From Streptomyces sp. Ag109_O5-1 (GTDB taxonomy: Bacteria > Actinomycetota > Actinomycetes > Streptomycetales > Streptomycetaceae): a stretch of 64,000 bases of DNA. Location of the stretch: NCBI RefSeq assembly GCF_003814875.1, contig NZ_RKQF01000001.1, forward strand, positions 5,270,001 through 5,334,000, given 5' to 3'. Below the pieces are notes generated by a model. That model had not been told where the DNA came from, did no database searches, and was given only the letters and a program-made list of their open reading frames with translations. A program made the translations under genes and the position numbers. Positions 8,901 to 17,544 of the stretch are shown here, piece after piece (the stretch's first letter is position 1; every line of letters starts with the position of its first letter).

Positions 8901-9240
8901 CCCGGAGCGACGACAGCAGGAAGCGGGTCAGGGCGGAGGTGGCGAAGCTGATCGCCGCCACGCCCTCCTCCGCGCGGAGTTCGACGACCGTGCGGGCGTC
9001 GCCGTACGGCCGCACCTGTACGTTGCCGAGCGCGGCCGGGCCCGCCAGGCCCTCCTCCAGCAGGGCTCGCGCGAAGGTCCAGGTGACCTCCTCGCCGTCC
9101 AGCGAGATCCACGGCGGGAAGACGAAGTGCACGGCCTGCGGGTCGGCCGAGGTGTAGCGGAGGGTCGCGGGCACCGCCACCTCCTGTTCGTCGGCGGTGA
9201 GCAGGCGGGCGCCGGTGGGCTGCTCGAGCGTGATGGGCAC
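8890..9240 (-). CDS. SsgA-family sporulation/cell-division regulator
   Basis: A short 116-residue protein of the actinobacterial SsgA-like family. These act in the cytoplasm at septation sites in sporulating mycelium and help place FtsZ or wall-synthesis machinery. Family marks: VPATLRYTSADPQAVHFVF near the start, DGEEVTWTFARALL in the middle, and the C-terminal helix SALTRFLLSSLRV. The GTG at 9240 is preferred because GGAGAAG lies just upstream (about 4-7 bases). Longer readings upstream of 9240 have poor codon use. Which of the SsgA-G members it corresponds to cannot be told here. Confidence 0.85.
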   Translation of the reverse strand: MPITLEQPTGARLLTADEQEVAVPATLRYTSADPQAVHFVFPPWISLDGEEVTWTFARALLEEGLAGPAALGNVQVRPYGDARTVVELRAEEGVAAISFATSALTRFLLSSLRVSG

Positions 9241-9436
9241 GGGTCTTCTCCGGGGGTGCGGTGGGGCCGTCGTAGAAGTGAGAGCAGTCGTCGGCGGCCT
9301 CATTACGCGGGAAACGCAGGCAACTTGAGTGACTTGTATCACTTTCTTATGCGCTTGAAACTGTGCTTGAAAGTTTTGCCATCTACCCTGACAAACCCTT
9401 TCCCCGCCCCACAGCCGGCAACTGGAGCGTTCCGCC
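9241..9436. promoter_or_regulatory. Divergent promoter region with small palindrome and direct repeat
   Basis: Between the SsgA-family gene and the ECF sigma gene. It contains an inverted repeat AGTGA-CTTGTA-TCACT at 9328-9343 and a direct repeat GCTTGAAA at 9353-9360 and 9365-9372, spaced 12 bases. The TTGAAA words could be -35 elements for the sigma gene. This stretch is noticeably A/T-richer than its flanks. Confidence 0.4.
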
Positions 9437-10963
9437 ATGCACGACGGTTCCTCTGCAGTGATCAGCACCACCGCGTACGCCCGGATCTACGAGGAACAGC
9501 AGCCGCGGCTCGTCGCGTACGCGCGTTCGCTCACCCGTAACACCTGGGTCGCCGAAGACCTGGTCGCCGAGGCGCACTTCCGGGTGTGGCGACGGCTGGC
9601 CGAGGGGCACGAGATCGACAACGTCTCCGCGTATCTGACGACGACCGTCCGGCATCTCGCGATCGCCGCGGCCAAGGGGGCCCGCGAGACGCCCAGGGAC
9701 CCGCAGGGCGGCGACGATCCCGCCGAGCCCGGCCGCCACGGCGACGACCCCGCCGACCAGGTCTCCTCCGTCGACCTGCTGGTGCGCGTACTGGCCCAGT
9801 TGCCCGAACGGTGGGTCAAGGCCCTCTGGCTGGCCGAGGCCGAGGGACAGCCGCTCGCGCAGATCGGGCCGCAGCTGGGCACCAAGGAGGGCGCCACCGC
9901 CGTCCTGCTGCACCGCGCCCGGGAGGGCATGCGACAGGCCTTCCTCGGCACCCAGACCGGCGCCCCGGACGACCCCGCCTGCCAGGTCCATGTGAGCCGG
10001 ATGCCGGCGTATGTGCGCGGCACCGCGACGGAACGTCAGTCCGACCGGCTGCTCGGCCATGTGGACACCTGCGACGACTGCCGGTCCCGGCTCGCCGCGC
10101 TGATGAGCGCCAACGACCGGCTCCCCGCGCTCGTCGGCCCGGCGCTGCTGGTGTTCGCGGTCGGCGGTACGGCCGGCAGGTTCCTGCTCACCCTGACCGC
10201 CGCCGGGGCCTCGGCCGGCGGCCACGGCAGCGGGCTGTTGCACGGGATGCGGCAGGCCACCACCGTCGGCGGGACGAAGACGCCTGTCGCGCTCGCGGCC
10301 GGCGCCGTGGTGGCGGGGGCGGCCGCGCTGGTGCTCGTCCTCGGCCCGGGTCACTCCCCCTCGGTACCGAGCCGGCGAGCTCCGGTCGCCGACGCACCGG
10401 TGGGCAGGGTGCCGGTGACCGGGACGCCGGTGGCGCCGGAGGAGTCGCCCGCCACGACGCCGGTGGCGGTGGCCGTCAAGGACGGGGAGGGCAGCGCCGA
10501 AGGGGCGGCCGCGGGCGGTTCCGGGGGTACGGGCGGCGGAGTCCGTACGGTCGTGTCGCAGCCGTCGGACGGAGCTCCGGCCACGCCGGATCCGGGCGGG
10601 ACGGCCTCCGGAAGCAGGAACGGGGACGGGGATGGCAGCGGCAGCACCGCTCCGCCCGTGACGGCCGAGCCGTCACCGTCCGAACCGTCGCCGTCCCAGC
10701 CCGCGGACCCGGACCCCTCTCCCCCGGCGGAACCCACGCCCCCTGCCCCGTCGGAGGACCCCACTCCCCCCGCCGGGCCGACGGACCCGACTCCCGTGGA
10801 CACCCCGCCGGCCGACGACCCCACCCCGGACCCGGTCACCCCGCCCGACGACGGCTGCCCGCCCCCGCACGGCATCACCGCCGACAAGGCGAACGGCAAG
10901 GCAAACGACGGGAACGGCAACGCAACCGGCAACCGCAACCGCCGAGTCCCGAAGCAGCGGTAG
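9437..10963 (+). CDS. ECF sigma factor fused to zinc-finger anti-sigma-like and membrane region
   Basis: 508 residues. Region 2 is at about 15-55 (YEEQQPRLVAYARSLT, AEDLVAEAHFRVW) and region 4 at about 115-165 (LPERWVKALWLAEAEGQ, GTKEGATAVLLHRAREGM). A cysteine-rich segment with HVDTCDDC (H-x3-C-x2-C) at about 205-212 matches the anti-sigma zinc finger fold. Then come hydrophobic segments near 230-255 and 282-300 and a long Pro/Thr/Gly-rich tail. The layout resembles ECF groups with a built-in anti-sigma domain and an extracytoplasmic sensor. Promoter targets are unknown; neighbouring genes (SsgA-like, Tad pilus) are candidates. Start ATG 9437. Confidence 0.82.
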   Translation: MHDGSSAVISTTAYARIYEEQQPRLVAYARSLTRNTWVAEDLVAEAHFRVWRRLAEGHEIDNVSAYLTTTVRHLAIAAAKGARETPRDPQGGDDPAEPGRHGDDPADQVSSVDLLVRVLAQLPERWVKALWLAEAEGQPLAQIGPQLGTKEGATAVLLHRAREGMRQAFLGTQTGAPDDPACQVHVSRMPAYVRGTATERQSDRLLGHVDTCDDCRSRLAALMSANDRLPALVGPALLVFAVGGTAGRFLLTLTAAGASAGGHGSGLLHGMRQATTVGGTKTPVALAAGAVVAGAAALVLVLGPGHSPSVPSRRAPVADAPVGRVPVTGTPVAPEESPATTPVAVAVKDGEGSAEGAAAGGSGGTGGGVRTVVSQPSDGAPATPDPGGTASGSRNGDGDGSGSTAPPVTAEPSPSEPSPSQPADPDPSPPAEPTPPAPSEDPTPPAGPTDPTPVDTPPADDPTPDPVTPPDDGCPPPHGITADKANGKANDGNGNATGNRNRRVPKQR

Positions 10964-10987
10964 CAGCCGTCGGGCCGGTGGTGACCG

Positions 10988-11449
10988 TCAGCCGACCTCG
11001 TTCTCGGCGGTCGCCTCGCCGTGCACCACGATCGCACCGCCGTAGAACATGCCCGTGAAGACCGGCTCGTAGGTCAACTGGACCTCGACCTGGACCTGTT
11101 GGGCGTCGGCGGCGGTGCAGTGCGTGCCCGCGATGTCGGCGGTGGACATGTCCATCTCGCGGGCGAAGGTCTTCACCCGGGCGTCGCAGTCCTGGAAGTT
11201 GATCGGCGCAGCGCCCTGGTTCTCGTACAGCGCTTCCTTGTCGATGTCCTGGGCCGCGTAACGGGCCGCCTGCTCCGCGATGTCGGCGGCCCGTTCGCGC
11301 TTGGAGATGGACAGGCCGCCGTCGATGACGAAGGCGGACAACGAGAGGAAGACCAGGGCGAAGATGATGACCGCGCCCGCGCCCGAGCCCCGGTCGTCCA
11401 TGCGGAGCCGGCGCGCGGCCCACCAGGTGCGCAGCAGTGCGATGCTCAC
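10988..11449 (-). CDS. TadG-like pilus assembly protein
   Basis: 153 residues, last gene of the Tad operon. An N-terminal prepilin-like hydrophobic helix follows DDRGSGAGAVIIFALVFLSL, but unlike the neighbouring TadE proteins it has no Glu at position +5. The exported part contains two Cys (QDCDAR, GTHC) that may form a disulphide. Proteins of this group (Flp pilus assembly TadG/TadE-like) are minor pseudopilins or outer components. Its start overlaps the upstream TadE stop by four bases. Confidence 0.7.
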   Translation of the reverse strand: MSIALLRTWWAARRLRMDDRGSGAGAVIIFALVFLSLSAFVIDGGLSISKRERAADIAEQAARYAAQDIDKEALYENQGAAPINFQDCDARVKTFAREMDMSTADIAGTHCTAADAQQVQVEVQLTYEPVFTGMFYGGAIVVHGEATAENEVG

Positions 11450-11874
11450 GCCGACCTCCGGAACGGGTCGAGCGGCGAGGAGAAGCTCGCGGAGAGGGTG
11501 GTCGGGATGTCCAGGCCCAGCATGGCCAGGCCCCGGACCTCGCAGCTCACCTCGACCGTGAAGATGGTGTCGGGCGCGAAGCCCTCGCTGGTCTGTACGA
11601 CGGAGACCGGGCCGGAGCAGACGTCCGACAGGTCGGCGTCGGCGGCCTTCTGGGCCTCCGACATGGCCGTGGCGTGGTCCTTCTGGATGGAACCGGCGCG
11701 GGCCGCGTCACGCGCGGCACCGTCGATCGCGCCCCGCCCGTCGACGAGTTGGCCGAAGGCGACGAGGACGAGGATGAAGAGGATCATCACCGGGGCGAGG
11801 ATGACGACCTCGACGGTCGACAACCCCCGGTCGTCCAGGGCTGTCTCCTGAGCGGAGCACTGCGGGGAGGACAT
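11446..11874 (-). CDS. TadE-family pseudopilin (second)
   Basis: 142 residues. A class III-type leader ends in DDRG, followed by LSTVEVVILAPVMILFILVL: Glu at +5 after the predicted cleavage, as prepilin peptidases require. The mature domain has two Cys (SDVCSG, EVSCEV) about 38 residues apart, a likely disulphide. It ends where the TadG-like gene begins (ATGA overlap) and starts next to the stop of the first TadE gene (ATG 11874, upstream stop ends at 11875). Confidence 0.78.
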   Translation of the reverse strand: MSSPQCSAQETALDDRGLSTVEVVILAPVMILFILVLVAFGQLVDGRGAIDGAARDAARAGSIQKDHATAMSEAQKAADADLSDVCSGPVSVVQTSEGFAPDTIFTVEVSCEVRGLAMLGLDIPTTLSASFSSPLDPFRRSA

Positions 11875-12360
11875 CTAGTTCGTATCCTCCACGAACCGCT
11901 CCACCGGCCCCGACGACTGCGCGTGCACCGTCAGGTCCAGGCCCGGGAACACCGTCGGGATACGGGCCGAGATCTCGACGCCGACCGTGTTCTGTTCCGG
12001 CTGGAGCATCTTCACATCGGGCGCCAGCACCAGCTGCGGCCCGAGTTGGCTGATGTAGGAGTCGACCACGTCCTGCGCCTCGCCGCGCCAGGCGCCGGGC
12101 TCCGCGTCGGCGGTGGCGCGGGCCTTGCGGGCGCCGGCCTGGGCCGCCGCCTGGGCCACGTGGTCCGCGAAGAAGTACAGCGCGAACTGCACGGTCGCGA
12201 AGATCATGAAGAAGAGGACGGGGGTGAGGAACACGAACTCGATGGCCGTCATGCCCGAGTCGCCCGAGTCGCCGCGCGCGGCGGCCACCCGGCGGCGCAC
12301 CCAGCCGCGCAGGCCGCTGCCCACGACGCCCACGCCGCCCGAAGACATCCCCGTCGTCAC
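11875..12360 (-). CDS. TadE-family pseudopilin (first)
   Basis: 161 residues from GTG 12360; an internal ATG lies four codons in. A basic leader (WVRRRVAAARGDSGDSG) precedes MTAIEFVFLTPVLFFMIFAT with Glu at +5, then an Ala-rich amphipathic helix and a small exported domain without Cys. TadE proteins are minor subunits processed by the prepilin peptidase and needed for Flp pilus function. Confidence 0.78.
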   Translation of the reverse strand: MTTGMSSGGVGVVGSGLRGWVRRRVAAARGDSGDSGMTAIEFVFLTPVLFFMIFATVQFALYFFADHVAQAAAQAGARKARATADAEPGAWRGEAQDVVDSYISQLGPQLVLAPDVKMLQPEQNTVGVEISARIPTVFPGLDLTVHAQSSGPVERFVEDTN

Positions 12361-12400
12361 CCCGTCACCCCCGTCGCCCCGTCGTCGTACGTCCGCCCGC

Positions 12401-12652
12401 TCAGCAGGTCTTGCTCGCGCTGGCGCCCTTGATGCAGTCGCCTACCTTGTTGGCGCCGTCGCTCAGCGCGGCGTTGATGATGGCGGCCACCACGCCGACG
12501 ATCGCGACGACGACCGCGGAGATGATGACCCATTCGACGGCGGAGGCACCGCGGTCCAGTTCGCCGGAGCGGGCCCGCTGCACACGGCCCTGCAGGAAGG
12601 TGACCATGAAGTCCATCGCCGGGATCCCGGTGCTGAAGTTCCGTCGGTTCAT
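12401..12652 (-). CDS. flp: Flp-type pilin
   Basis: The 83-residue protein has a long basic leader, then RG followed by ASAVEWVIISAVVVAIVGVV. Cleavage after Gly leaves Ala at +1 and Glu at +5, the Flp signature. The mature peptide is about 50 residues and ends in a Cys, with another Cys at GDCIKG, so a disulphide is possible. ATG 12652 is preceded by GAGAGGAC. This should be the major subunit of the Tad (tight adherence) pilus whose motor, platform and accessory genes lie upstream. Confidence 0.85.
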   Translation of the reverse strand: MNRRNFSTGIPAMDFMVTFLQGRVQRARSGELDRGASAVEWVIISAVVVAIVGVVAAIINAALSDGANKVGDCIKGASASKTC

Positions 12653-12720
12653 GATGACTTGTCCTCTCGATACAGCAGTTGGCGAAGGTTCTCGAATCAG
12701 CTCGTCCGGAACACAGAACA

Positions 12721-13644
12721 TCAGCCCACCTGGAACACCCGCATCGCCGCCGGGAAGATCAGGAAAACCAGGAAGCCGGCGCACAGCAGCAGCTGGGCGA
12801 CGAGCATCGACTGGGACTTCTCGCCCGCGCTGCCCTCGATCTCGGCGAGTTCGCGGTGGCGCATGGTCTCGGCGCGGGAGGCGAGGGACTCACGGACCTT
12901 GGCGCCGTCGTCCGCGACCAGGGCGAGGGAGGCGGAGAGGTCCTTGAGCTCCTCCACGCCCAGTTCCTCGCCGAGCGCGCCCAGCGCCTGCCACTGGCTG
13001 ACGCCGGTGATACGGGCGTCGGCGAGGGCGTTGCGGATGCGCTGGTTGGCCCAGCCGTCGGAGACCTCGGCGGCCGCCATCAGGGCCTCGGGCAGGCCGC
13101 GGCCGCCGGCGAGGCTCATCGACACCAGGTCGAGGTAGGCCCCGATGACCCGCCTGAGGTCGCGGCGCTTGTCGGCCGCGTCCCGTCGTACCTCCAGGTC
13201 GGGGAGGAAGAAGAACAGGGCCGCGCAGACCAGGGCCAGCCAGACCGGGATGACCGGGCTGCGGCCGAAGCCCATCGTGTAGACGACGGCGAACAGGAAC
13301 GGACCGAAGATCAGGCCGGCCGCGGCGAGCAGCACCTTGGTCGCCAGGAACTTCTCCCAGCTGCGGTCCAGGACGGCGAGGTCGGCGCGGAGCGAACGCT
13401 GTTCCCAGCCCTGCTGCCGGTAGAAGTCGGCGACGCGCTCGCCGACTTCGGCGCGCAGCGAGCCGAACCTGCCGGTCTCCCGCGTCTGCCGGGCGGACTC
13501 GTACGCGGCACCGCGCGCCCGCATCGCGTCGATCCGGGCGACCTGGGCGACCGCGCTGCGCTTGGCGGGCATCAGGGCGCGGACCAGGGCGTAGACACCC
13601 AGGCCCAGGATCACGCCGACGACGATCGGCATCGTGAGACTCAT
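12721..13644 (-). CDS. tadC: TadC, type II secretion F-domain platform protein
   Basis: 307 residues from ATG 13644, which overlaps the tadB stop by four bases. N-terminal membrane segment, a cytoplasmic region, a hairpin of two helices (FLATKVLLAAAGLIFGPFLFAVVYT), a T2SSF domain (VIGAYLDLVSMSLAGGRGLPEAL) and a final C-terminal helix (LLLCAGFLVFLIFPAAM). TadB and TadC form the inner-membrane platform on which the TadA ATPase drives pilus assembly. Confidence 0.87.
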   Translation of the reverse strand: MSLTMPIVVGVILGLGVYALVRALMPAKRSAVAQVARIDAMRARGAAYESARQTRETGRFGSLRAEVGERVADFYRQQGWEQRSLRADLAVLDRSWEKFLATKVLLAAAGLIFGPFLFAVVYTMGFGRSPVIPVWLALVCAALFFFLPDLEVRRDAADKRRDLRRVIGAYLDLVSMSLAGGRGLPEALMAAAEVSDGWANQRIRNALADARITGVSQWQALGALGEELGVEELKDLSASLALVADDGAKVRESLASRAETMRHRELAEIEGSAGEKSQSMLVAQLLLCAGFLVFLIFPAAMRVFQVG

Positions 13645-14648
13645 CGGCGTGCCCCTTCCTCGGTGGGCAGCGTCTGCTGACCGGGCTGCCCCGGCTGTCC
13701 GGCCTGTCCCGGCTGTCCGGGCGCGGTGCGGGGCGGTCGTACGAACTGCACGGAGGACTGGTCGCGGACCAGGAACCGTTCCGGCGTCTCGATGGTGGAC
13801 AGCTTGCGCAGCCACCAGAAGCCGAGCGCGAACAGACCGCAGACCAGGGCGAGTACGAGCTGGCCGACGGCGGTGCCGTACGGCGCCACGAACTCCCGGT
13901 TGAAGACGGAGAGGCCGAGGACGAACGCGATCGACACGGCGACGACGATCTGCACCGAGCGCCGTGTGGAGGCGCGTTGGGCCATCACGCGCTGGCGCAT
14001 GTCGACCTCCTCGCGCGCCGACTTGGCCAGCGCGCCCAGTACCTGGCGCAGACCGGGGCCGCGGAGGCGGGCGTTGAGGATGAGCGCGGCCACGATGATG
14101 TCGGCCGAGGCGTCGTTGATCTCGTCGGCGAGGTGCTGGAGCGCGTCGGGCAGCGGGGTGCGGGAGCGCAGCCGGTCGACGAGGGCGTCGAGGTGCGGCC
14201 GCAGGATCGGTGCCGCGGCCCGTGCCGAGGCGGGGATGGCCTGCTCCAGGCCGACCGCTCCGGCGATCGTGTCGCGCAGCGACTCGGTCCAGGAGGCGAG
14301 GGCCTCCACCCGCTTCATCGCGGCGCGTTCCTCGGCGGCGCCGCCGAACAGCTTGTCCCAGAAGAAGACGAGGACACCGGCGGCGACACCGGCCACCGCC
14401 CAGCGGGTCAGCAGCAGTACGGCGAGGCCGATGATGGCCGCGAGGGAGCCGCGCTGGCCGGCGAACCGGATGAGCTCGGCGGCCCGTTCGTTGGCCTTCT
14501 GCTTCTCGTGGTCGGGCTTGGCGGGCAGGCCGCGGATCGCCAGGACCAGCAGCGCGAGTCCGCCGCCGACGGCGAGTCCGCAGCCGAGGGCGTAGAGGAC
14601 CGAGGTGGAGAAGAGCCCGCCCATGGAGCCCAGGGAGTCCAGGTTCAT
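13641..14648 (-). CDS. tadB: TadB, type II secretion F-domain platform protein
   Basis: 335 residues. N-terminal helix (VLYALGCGLAVGGGLALLVLA), two central helices (LAAIIGLAVLLLTRW, VAAGVLVFFWDKLFGG), and a T2SSF domain with SWTESLRDTIAGAVGLEQAI and a DEINDASADIIVAALIL segment, followed by two C-terminal helices. A Gly/Gln/Pro repeat (GQPGQAGQPGQPGQ) lies near the end. Starts 6 bases after the tadA stop. Confidence 0.87.
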   Translation of the reverse strand: MNLDSLGSMGGLFSTSVLYALGCGLAVGGGLALLVLAIRGLPAKPDHEKQKANERAAELIRFAGQRGSLAAIIGLAVLLLTRWAVAGVAAGVLVFFWDKLFGGAAEERAAMKRVEALASWTESLRDTIAGAVGLEQAIPASARAAAPILRPHLDALVDRLRSRTPLPDALQHLADEINDASADIIVAALILNARLRGPGLRQVLGALAKSAREEVDMRQRVMAQRASTRRSVQIVVAVSIAFVLGLSVFNREFVAPYGTAVGQLVLALVCGLFALGFWWLRKLSTIETPERFLVRDQSSVQFVRPPRTAPGQPGQAGQPGQPGQQTLPTEEGARR

Positions 14649-14654
14649 GTCACG

Positions 14655-15962
14655 TCACCCCCAGGACCCGTGCGGCTGGTAGCCGTAGGCCATCAGGTCC
14701 TCCAGGCAGGCTATGGGCGCATGCGGTACGACCCGGCCGTCGTGTGCCTCCGCGAACACCTCGCTGGACAGCACCCGGCCGTCGACGCCGTTGACCTCGC
14801 GGACCGAGGTGACCACGCGCTGGAGACGGCCGCCGGTCTGGTAGTTGTTGCGCCGCTGGATGAAGACGACGAAGTTCACCGCGCCCGCGATCAGCATCTG
14901 GCTGGCCTCGATGGGCAGCCGCTCGGAGGCCTGGAGCGCGTAGGTGGAAATACGGTTGAACACTTCGCTGGAGCTGTTGGCGTGGATCGTGGACAGCGAA
15001 CCGTCGTTGCCCTGCGACATCGCGTTCAGCATGGTCACGATCTCGTCGCCGAGGACCTCGCCGACGATGACCCGGGAGGGGTTCATGCGGAGCGACCGGC
15101 GGACCAACTCGGCCATGGCGATGGCGCCCTGGCCCTCCGAGTTGGGCAACCGCTCCTCGAACGCGACCACGTTGGGGTGCAGGTCGTGGAAGGTGTCGAG
15201 CCCGAGCTCCAGCGCCCGTTCGACGGTGATGAGCCGCTCGTGCGGCGGGATCTCGTTGGCGAGCGCACGGAGCAGGGTCGTCTTACCGGCGTTCGTCGCA
15301 CCCGCGATCATGATGTTCTTGCGGGCGCGGACCGCGCAGGCCATGAAGTGCGCGACCTCGGGCGTCAGCGTGCCGTTGCCGACCAGGTCGGAGATGAAGA
15401 CCTTGCCCATGCGGGCACGCCGGATGGAGAGCGCGGGGCGCCGGGTCACGTCCATGACGGCCGACAGCCGCGATCCGTCGGGCAGCCGCAGGTCGAGCTG
15501 CGGGTTGGCGGAGTCGAACGGGCGGGACGACAGTCCCGAGTACGCACCGAGCACCTGGATGAGCTCGATGAGCTCCTCGTCGGTCTCGGCGACGGGATCC
15601 CCCTTGACCTCCCGTCCGTCGCTGTAGCCGACGAAGACCTGGTCGCTCCCGTTGATGTCGATGTTCTCGACGTCCGGGTTGTCGAGCAGCGGCTGCAGCC
15701 GCCCCACGCCGAACAGCGCCGCGTGCACGGCGGCGGCGTACTGCTCCTCGGTCTCCGCGTCGAGCGGGGTGCGCCCGGCGTTGATCTCCGCGCGGGCGTA
15801 CTCCTCCAGGATCTGGGCTATGACCGCGCGGGCGTACTGCCGTTCGTCCTCGGTGGACATCGGCGTCACACCGGACGCCTGGTCCTGCCGGCGCTGCTCG
15901 GCGATCCGGTCGCCGGCGTCCTGCCGGAACCGCTTGACCAACTGGTGGTCGACAGCCGTCAT
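14655..15962 (-). CDS. tadA: TadA/CpaF secretion ATPase
   Basis: 435 residues from ATG 15962 (ATGA overlap with the tadZ-like stop). The C-terminal half is a VirB11-type ATPase: Walker A GATNAGKTTLLRAL, an Asp-box region (ITVERALELGLD), Walker B MNPSRVIVGEVLGDE, and a His-box (LSTIHANSSSEVFNR). A long N-terminal domain (HAALFGVGRLQPLLDNPDVENIDINGSD) precedes it. It is a hexameric cytoplasmic motor powering Flp pilus extension. Confidence 0.93.
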   Translation of the reverse strand: MTAVDHQLVKRFRQDAGDRIAEQRRQDQASGVTPMSTEDERQYARAVIAQILEEYARAEINAGRTPLDAETEEQYAAAVHAALFGVGRLQPLLDNPDVENIDINGSDQVFVGYSDGREVKGDPVAETDEELIELIQVLGAYSGLSSRPFDSANPQLDLRLPDGSRLSAVMDVTRRPALSIRRARMGKVFISDLVGNGTLTPEVAHFMACAVRARKNIMIAGATNAGKTTLLRALANEIPPHERLITVERALELGLDTFHDLHPNVVAFEERLPNSEGQGAIAMAELVRRSLRMNPSRVIVGEVLGDEIVTMLNAMSQGNDGSLSTIHANSSSEVFNRISTYALQASERLPIEASQMLIAGAVNFVVFIQRRNNYQTGGRLQRVVTSVREVNGVDGRVLSSEVFAEAHDGRVVPHAPIACLEDLMAYGYQPHGSWG

Positions 15963-16798
15963 CGGCCGGCCCCCGCGTGGGGCGCCTGCGTGGGTACGGT
16001 CCAGGAGGCGCCGTACTGCTGGTGGAGGTCGGCGGTGACCTTGCGGGCCGAGCGGATGAGCAGGGACTTGTCGAGGCGCCCGCGCTTGCGGCCGGCCAAC
16101 TGGTCGGCTCCGGCGGGGTCGTCGGCGATGGTGCCGACCACGCGGGCACCCGTCTGGGCATGTACGAGCATGTCGTTGACCTGGTTGACCAGCTTGCCGG
16201 AGCTCGACGGGTCGGCGATCAGGACGACACCGATCAGCGGGGTCGCGAGGGCGGCGGCACCGCGCGGACCGCCGTGCAGCTTCTGCGCGAGGGCACCGGC
16301 ACGGTCCCGGACCCGGGCGAGCGCCTCCGGCTCGGTGCGCGAGACGAGGAGGACGAGCGCCGCGTGCGGGAACAGCTCCACGGCCGGGGTGTCGCCGCTG
16401 ATCCGGCCGCAGTCGGCGATGACGTCGGCGGGGGCGTTCGGAGAGTCGGCGAGGGCCGCGAAGGCGTGCCCGAGGGTGGGCCACAGCCCCGCGAGACCGG
16501 CGGCGTGCTCGGCGATCCCGAGCCCGACCAGCACCTCGAGCCCGCCGCTCAACGGCTGGACGTGGTCCCAGAGTTGGTCGGGTACGAGCCCTCGCCGCGC
16601 CGTGGCGGCGATGGACAGCATGCCGGTGTTGGGGTTGAGCGGTCCGCCGTGCGCGGCGGCACTGCGGTAGACGAGGTCGCCGCCGGCCGGGTCGGCCTCG
16701 GCGAGCAGGACCCGGCGCGGCCAGACCGCGGCCAGCGCGACGGCCGCGGTGGTGACGCCGGGGGAACCCTTGTCGGCGGCGATTGCGATGAGCGCCAT
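15959..16798 (-). CDS. TadZ/CpaE-like ParA/MinD-fold protein
   Basis: 279 residues. The P-loop region reads AADKGSPGVTTAAVALAA, a MinD/ParA-type deviant Walker A in which the signature first Lys is kept but the second Lys is replaced by Val, so ATP hydrolysis may be weak or absent. LLAEADPAGGDLVYR follows, as in ParA proteins. TadZ/CpaE proteins position the pilus machine in the cell, often at poles. It is the second gene of the Tad operon. Confidence 0.78.
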   Translation of the reverse strand: MALIAIAADKGSPGVTTAAVALAAVWPRRVLLAEADPAGGDLVYRSAAAHGGPLNPNTGMLSIAATARRGLVPDQLWDHVQPLSGGLEVLVGLGIAEHAAGLAGLWPTLGHAFAALADSPNAPADVIADCGRISGDTPAVELFPHAALVLLVSRTEPEALARVRDRAGALAQKLHGGPRGAAALATPLIGVVLIADPSSSGKLVNQVNDMLVHAQTGARVVGTIADDPAGADQLAGRKRGRLDKSLLIRSARKVTADLHQQYGASWTVPTQAPHAGAGR

Positions 16799-16815
16799 GG
16801 GGTGGAGGCCGCCTT

Positions 16816-17544
16816 CTAGTTGCCGTTGCCGGGTACGAGGACGAGGGCGACCGAGCCGGTCGCGGCGGCCTGGGCCAGCGCGGCGGCGGCGTCACTGTTC
16901 ACGGTGAGTGTGACGGCCAGGTTGGTGCTGCTGACGAAGTCGCTGCTGCTCTTGCCGTCCGGCACATAGCTGACCTTGGCCTGGCCGACGATCGGGGAGT
17001 TGCCGCCGGACGAGGAGGTACCGGAGGAACTGCCGGTGGTCGTGGAGCCGTTGCTGCTGACGCGGTAGGCGGCGACGACGTCACCCACCTTCAGCCCGGC
17101 CGGGTACTGGCCCTCCTTGAGAGAGAGGCCGACGGTGGCCTTGCCGGCGGCGAGCGTGGAGCCGCTGCCGAACATCTCGCCGACGGCGACGGCACCGGCG
17201 GGGATGGTGCTGACCGCCTTCAGCTTCTTCAGGGCGTCCAGCTGGGACCACTTGATGTAGTGGATGCTGTCGTCGTCCGCGACCAGCACGGAGGTCACGT
17301 CGTCCTTGGTCACCGAGGCCCCGGCGGGGATCTCCTGGGTGATCTTGATGACCTCGATCCGGTTGCCGGCCTGCAGCACGAGCGTCGTCGCACCGAGCGC
17401 ACCGAGCAGGATCAGCAGCACCGCGAGCGCCGCCAGCGCGGGCTTGCGCTCCCGGGGGGCGGTGGGAAGCCGGTCACCGGCCGAAGGCTGAGCCGGACCG
17501 GCGGAACGACCGGCGCCCGCCCCCGTACGCTCCTGGATCTTCAC
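16816..17544 (-). CDS. CpaB/RcpC-like SAF-domain pilus protein
   Basis: 242 residues from GTG 17544, chosen for GGGGAG eight bases upstream. A Pro/Arg-rich cytoplasmic head, one membrane helix (ALAALAVLLILLGALGATTLVL), then a SAF domain (ITQEIPAGASVTKDDVTSVL, AVGEMF) and a C-terminal half with a Ser/Gly-rich loop. Such proteins stabilise or gate the outer part of Tad machines; in Gram-positives they are thought to bind the wall. First gene of the operon. Confidence 0.78.
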   Translation of the reverse strand: MKIQERTGAGAGRSAGPAQPSAGDRLPTAPRERKPALAALAVLLILLGALGATTLVLQAGNRIEVIKITQEIPAGASVTKDDVTSVLVADDDSIHYIKWSQLDALKKLKAVSTIPAGAVAVGEMFGSGSTLAAGKATVGLSLKEGQYPAGLKVGDVVAAYRVSSNGSTTTGSSSGTSSSGGNSPIVGQAKVSYVPDGKSSSDFVSSTNLAVTLTVNSDAAAALAQAAATGSVALVLVPGNGN

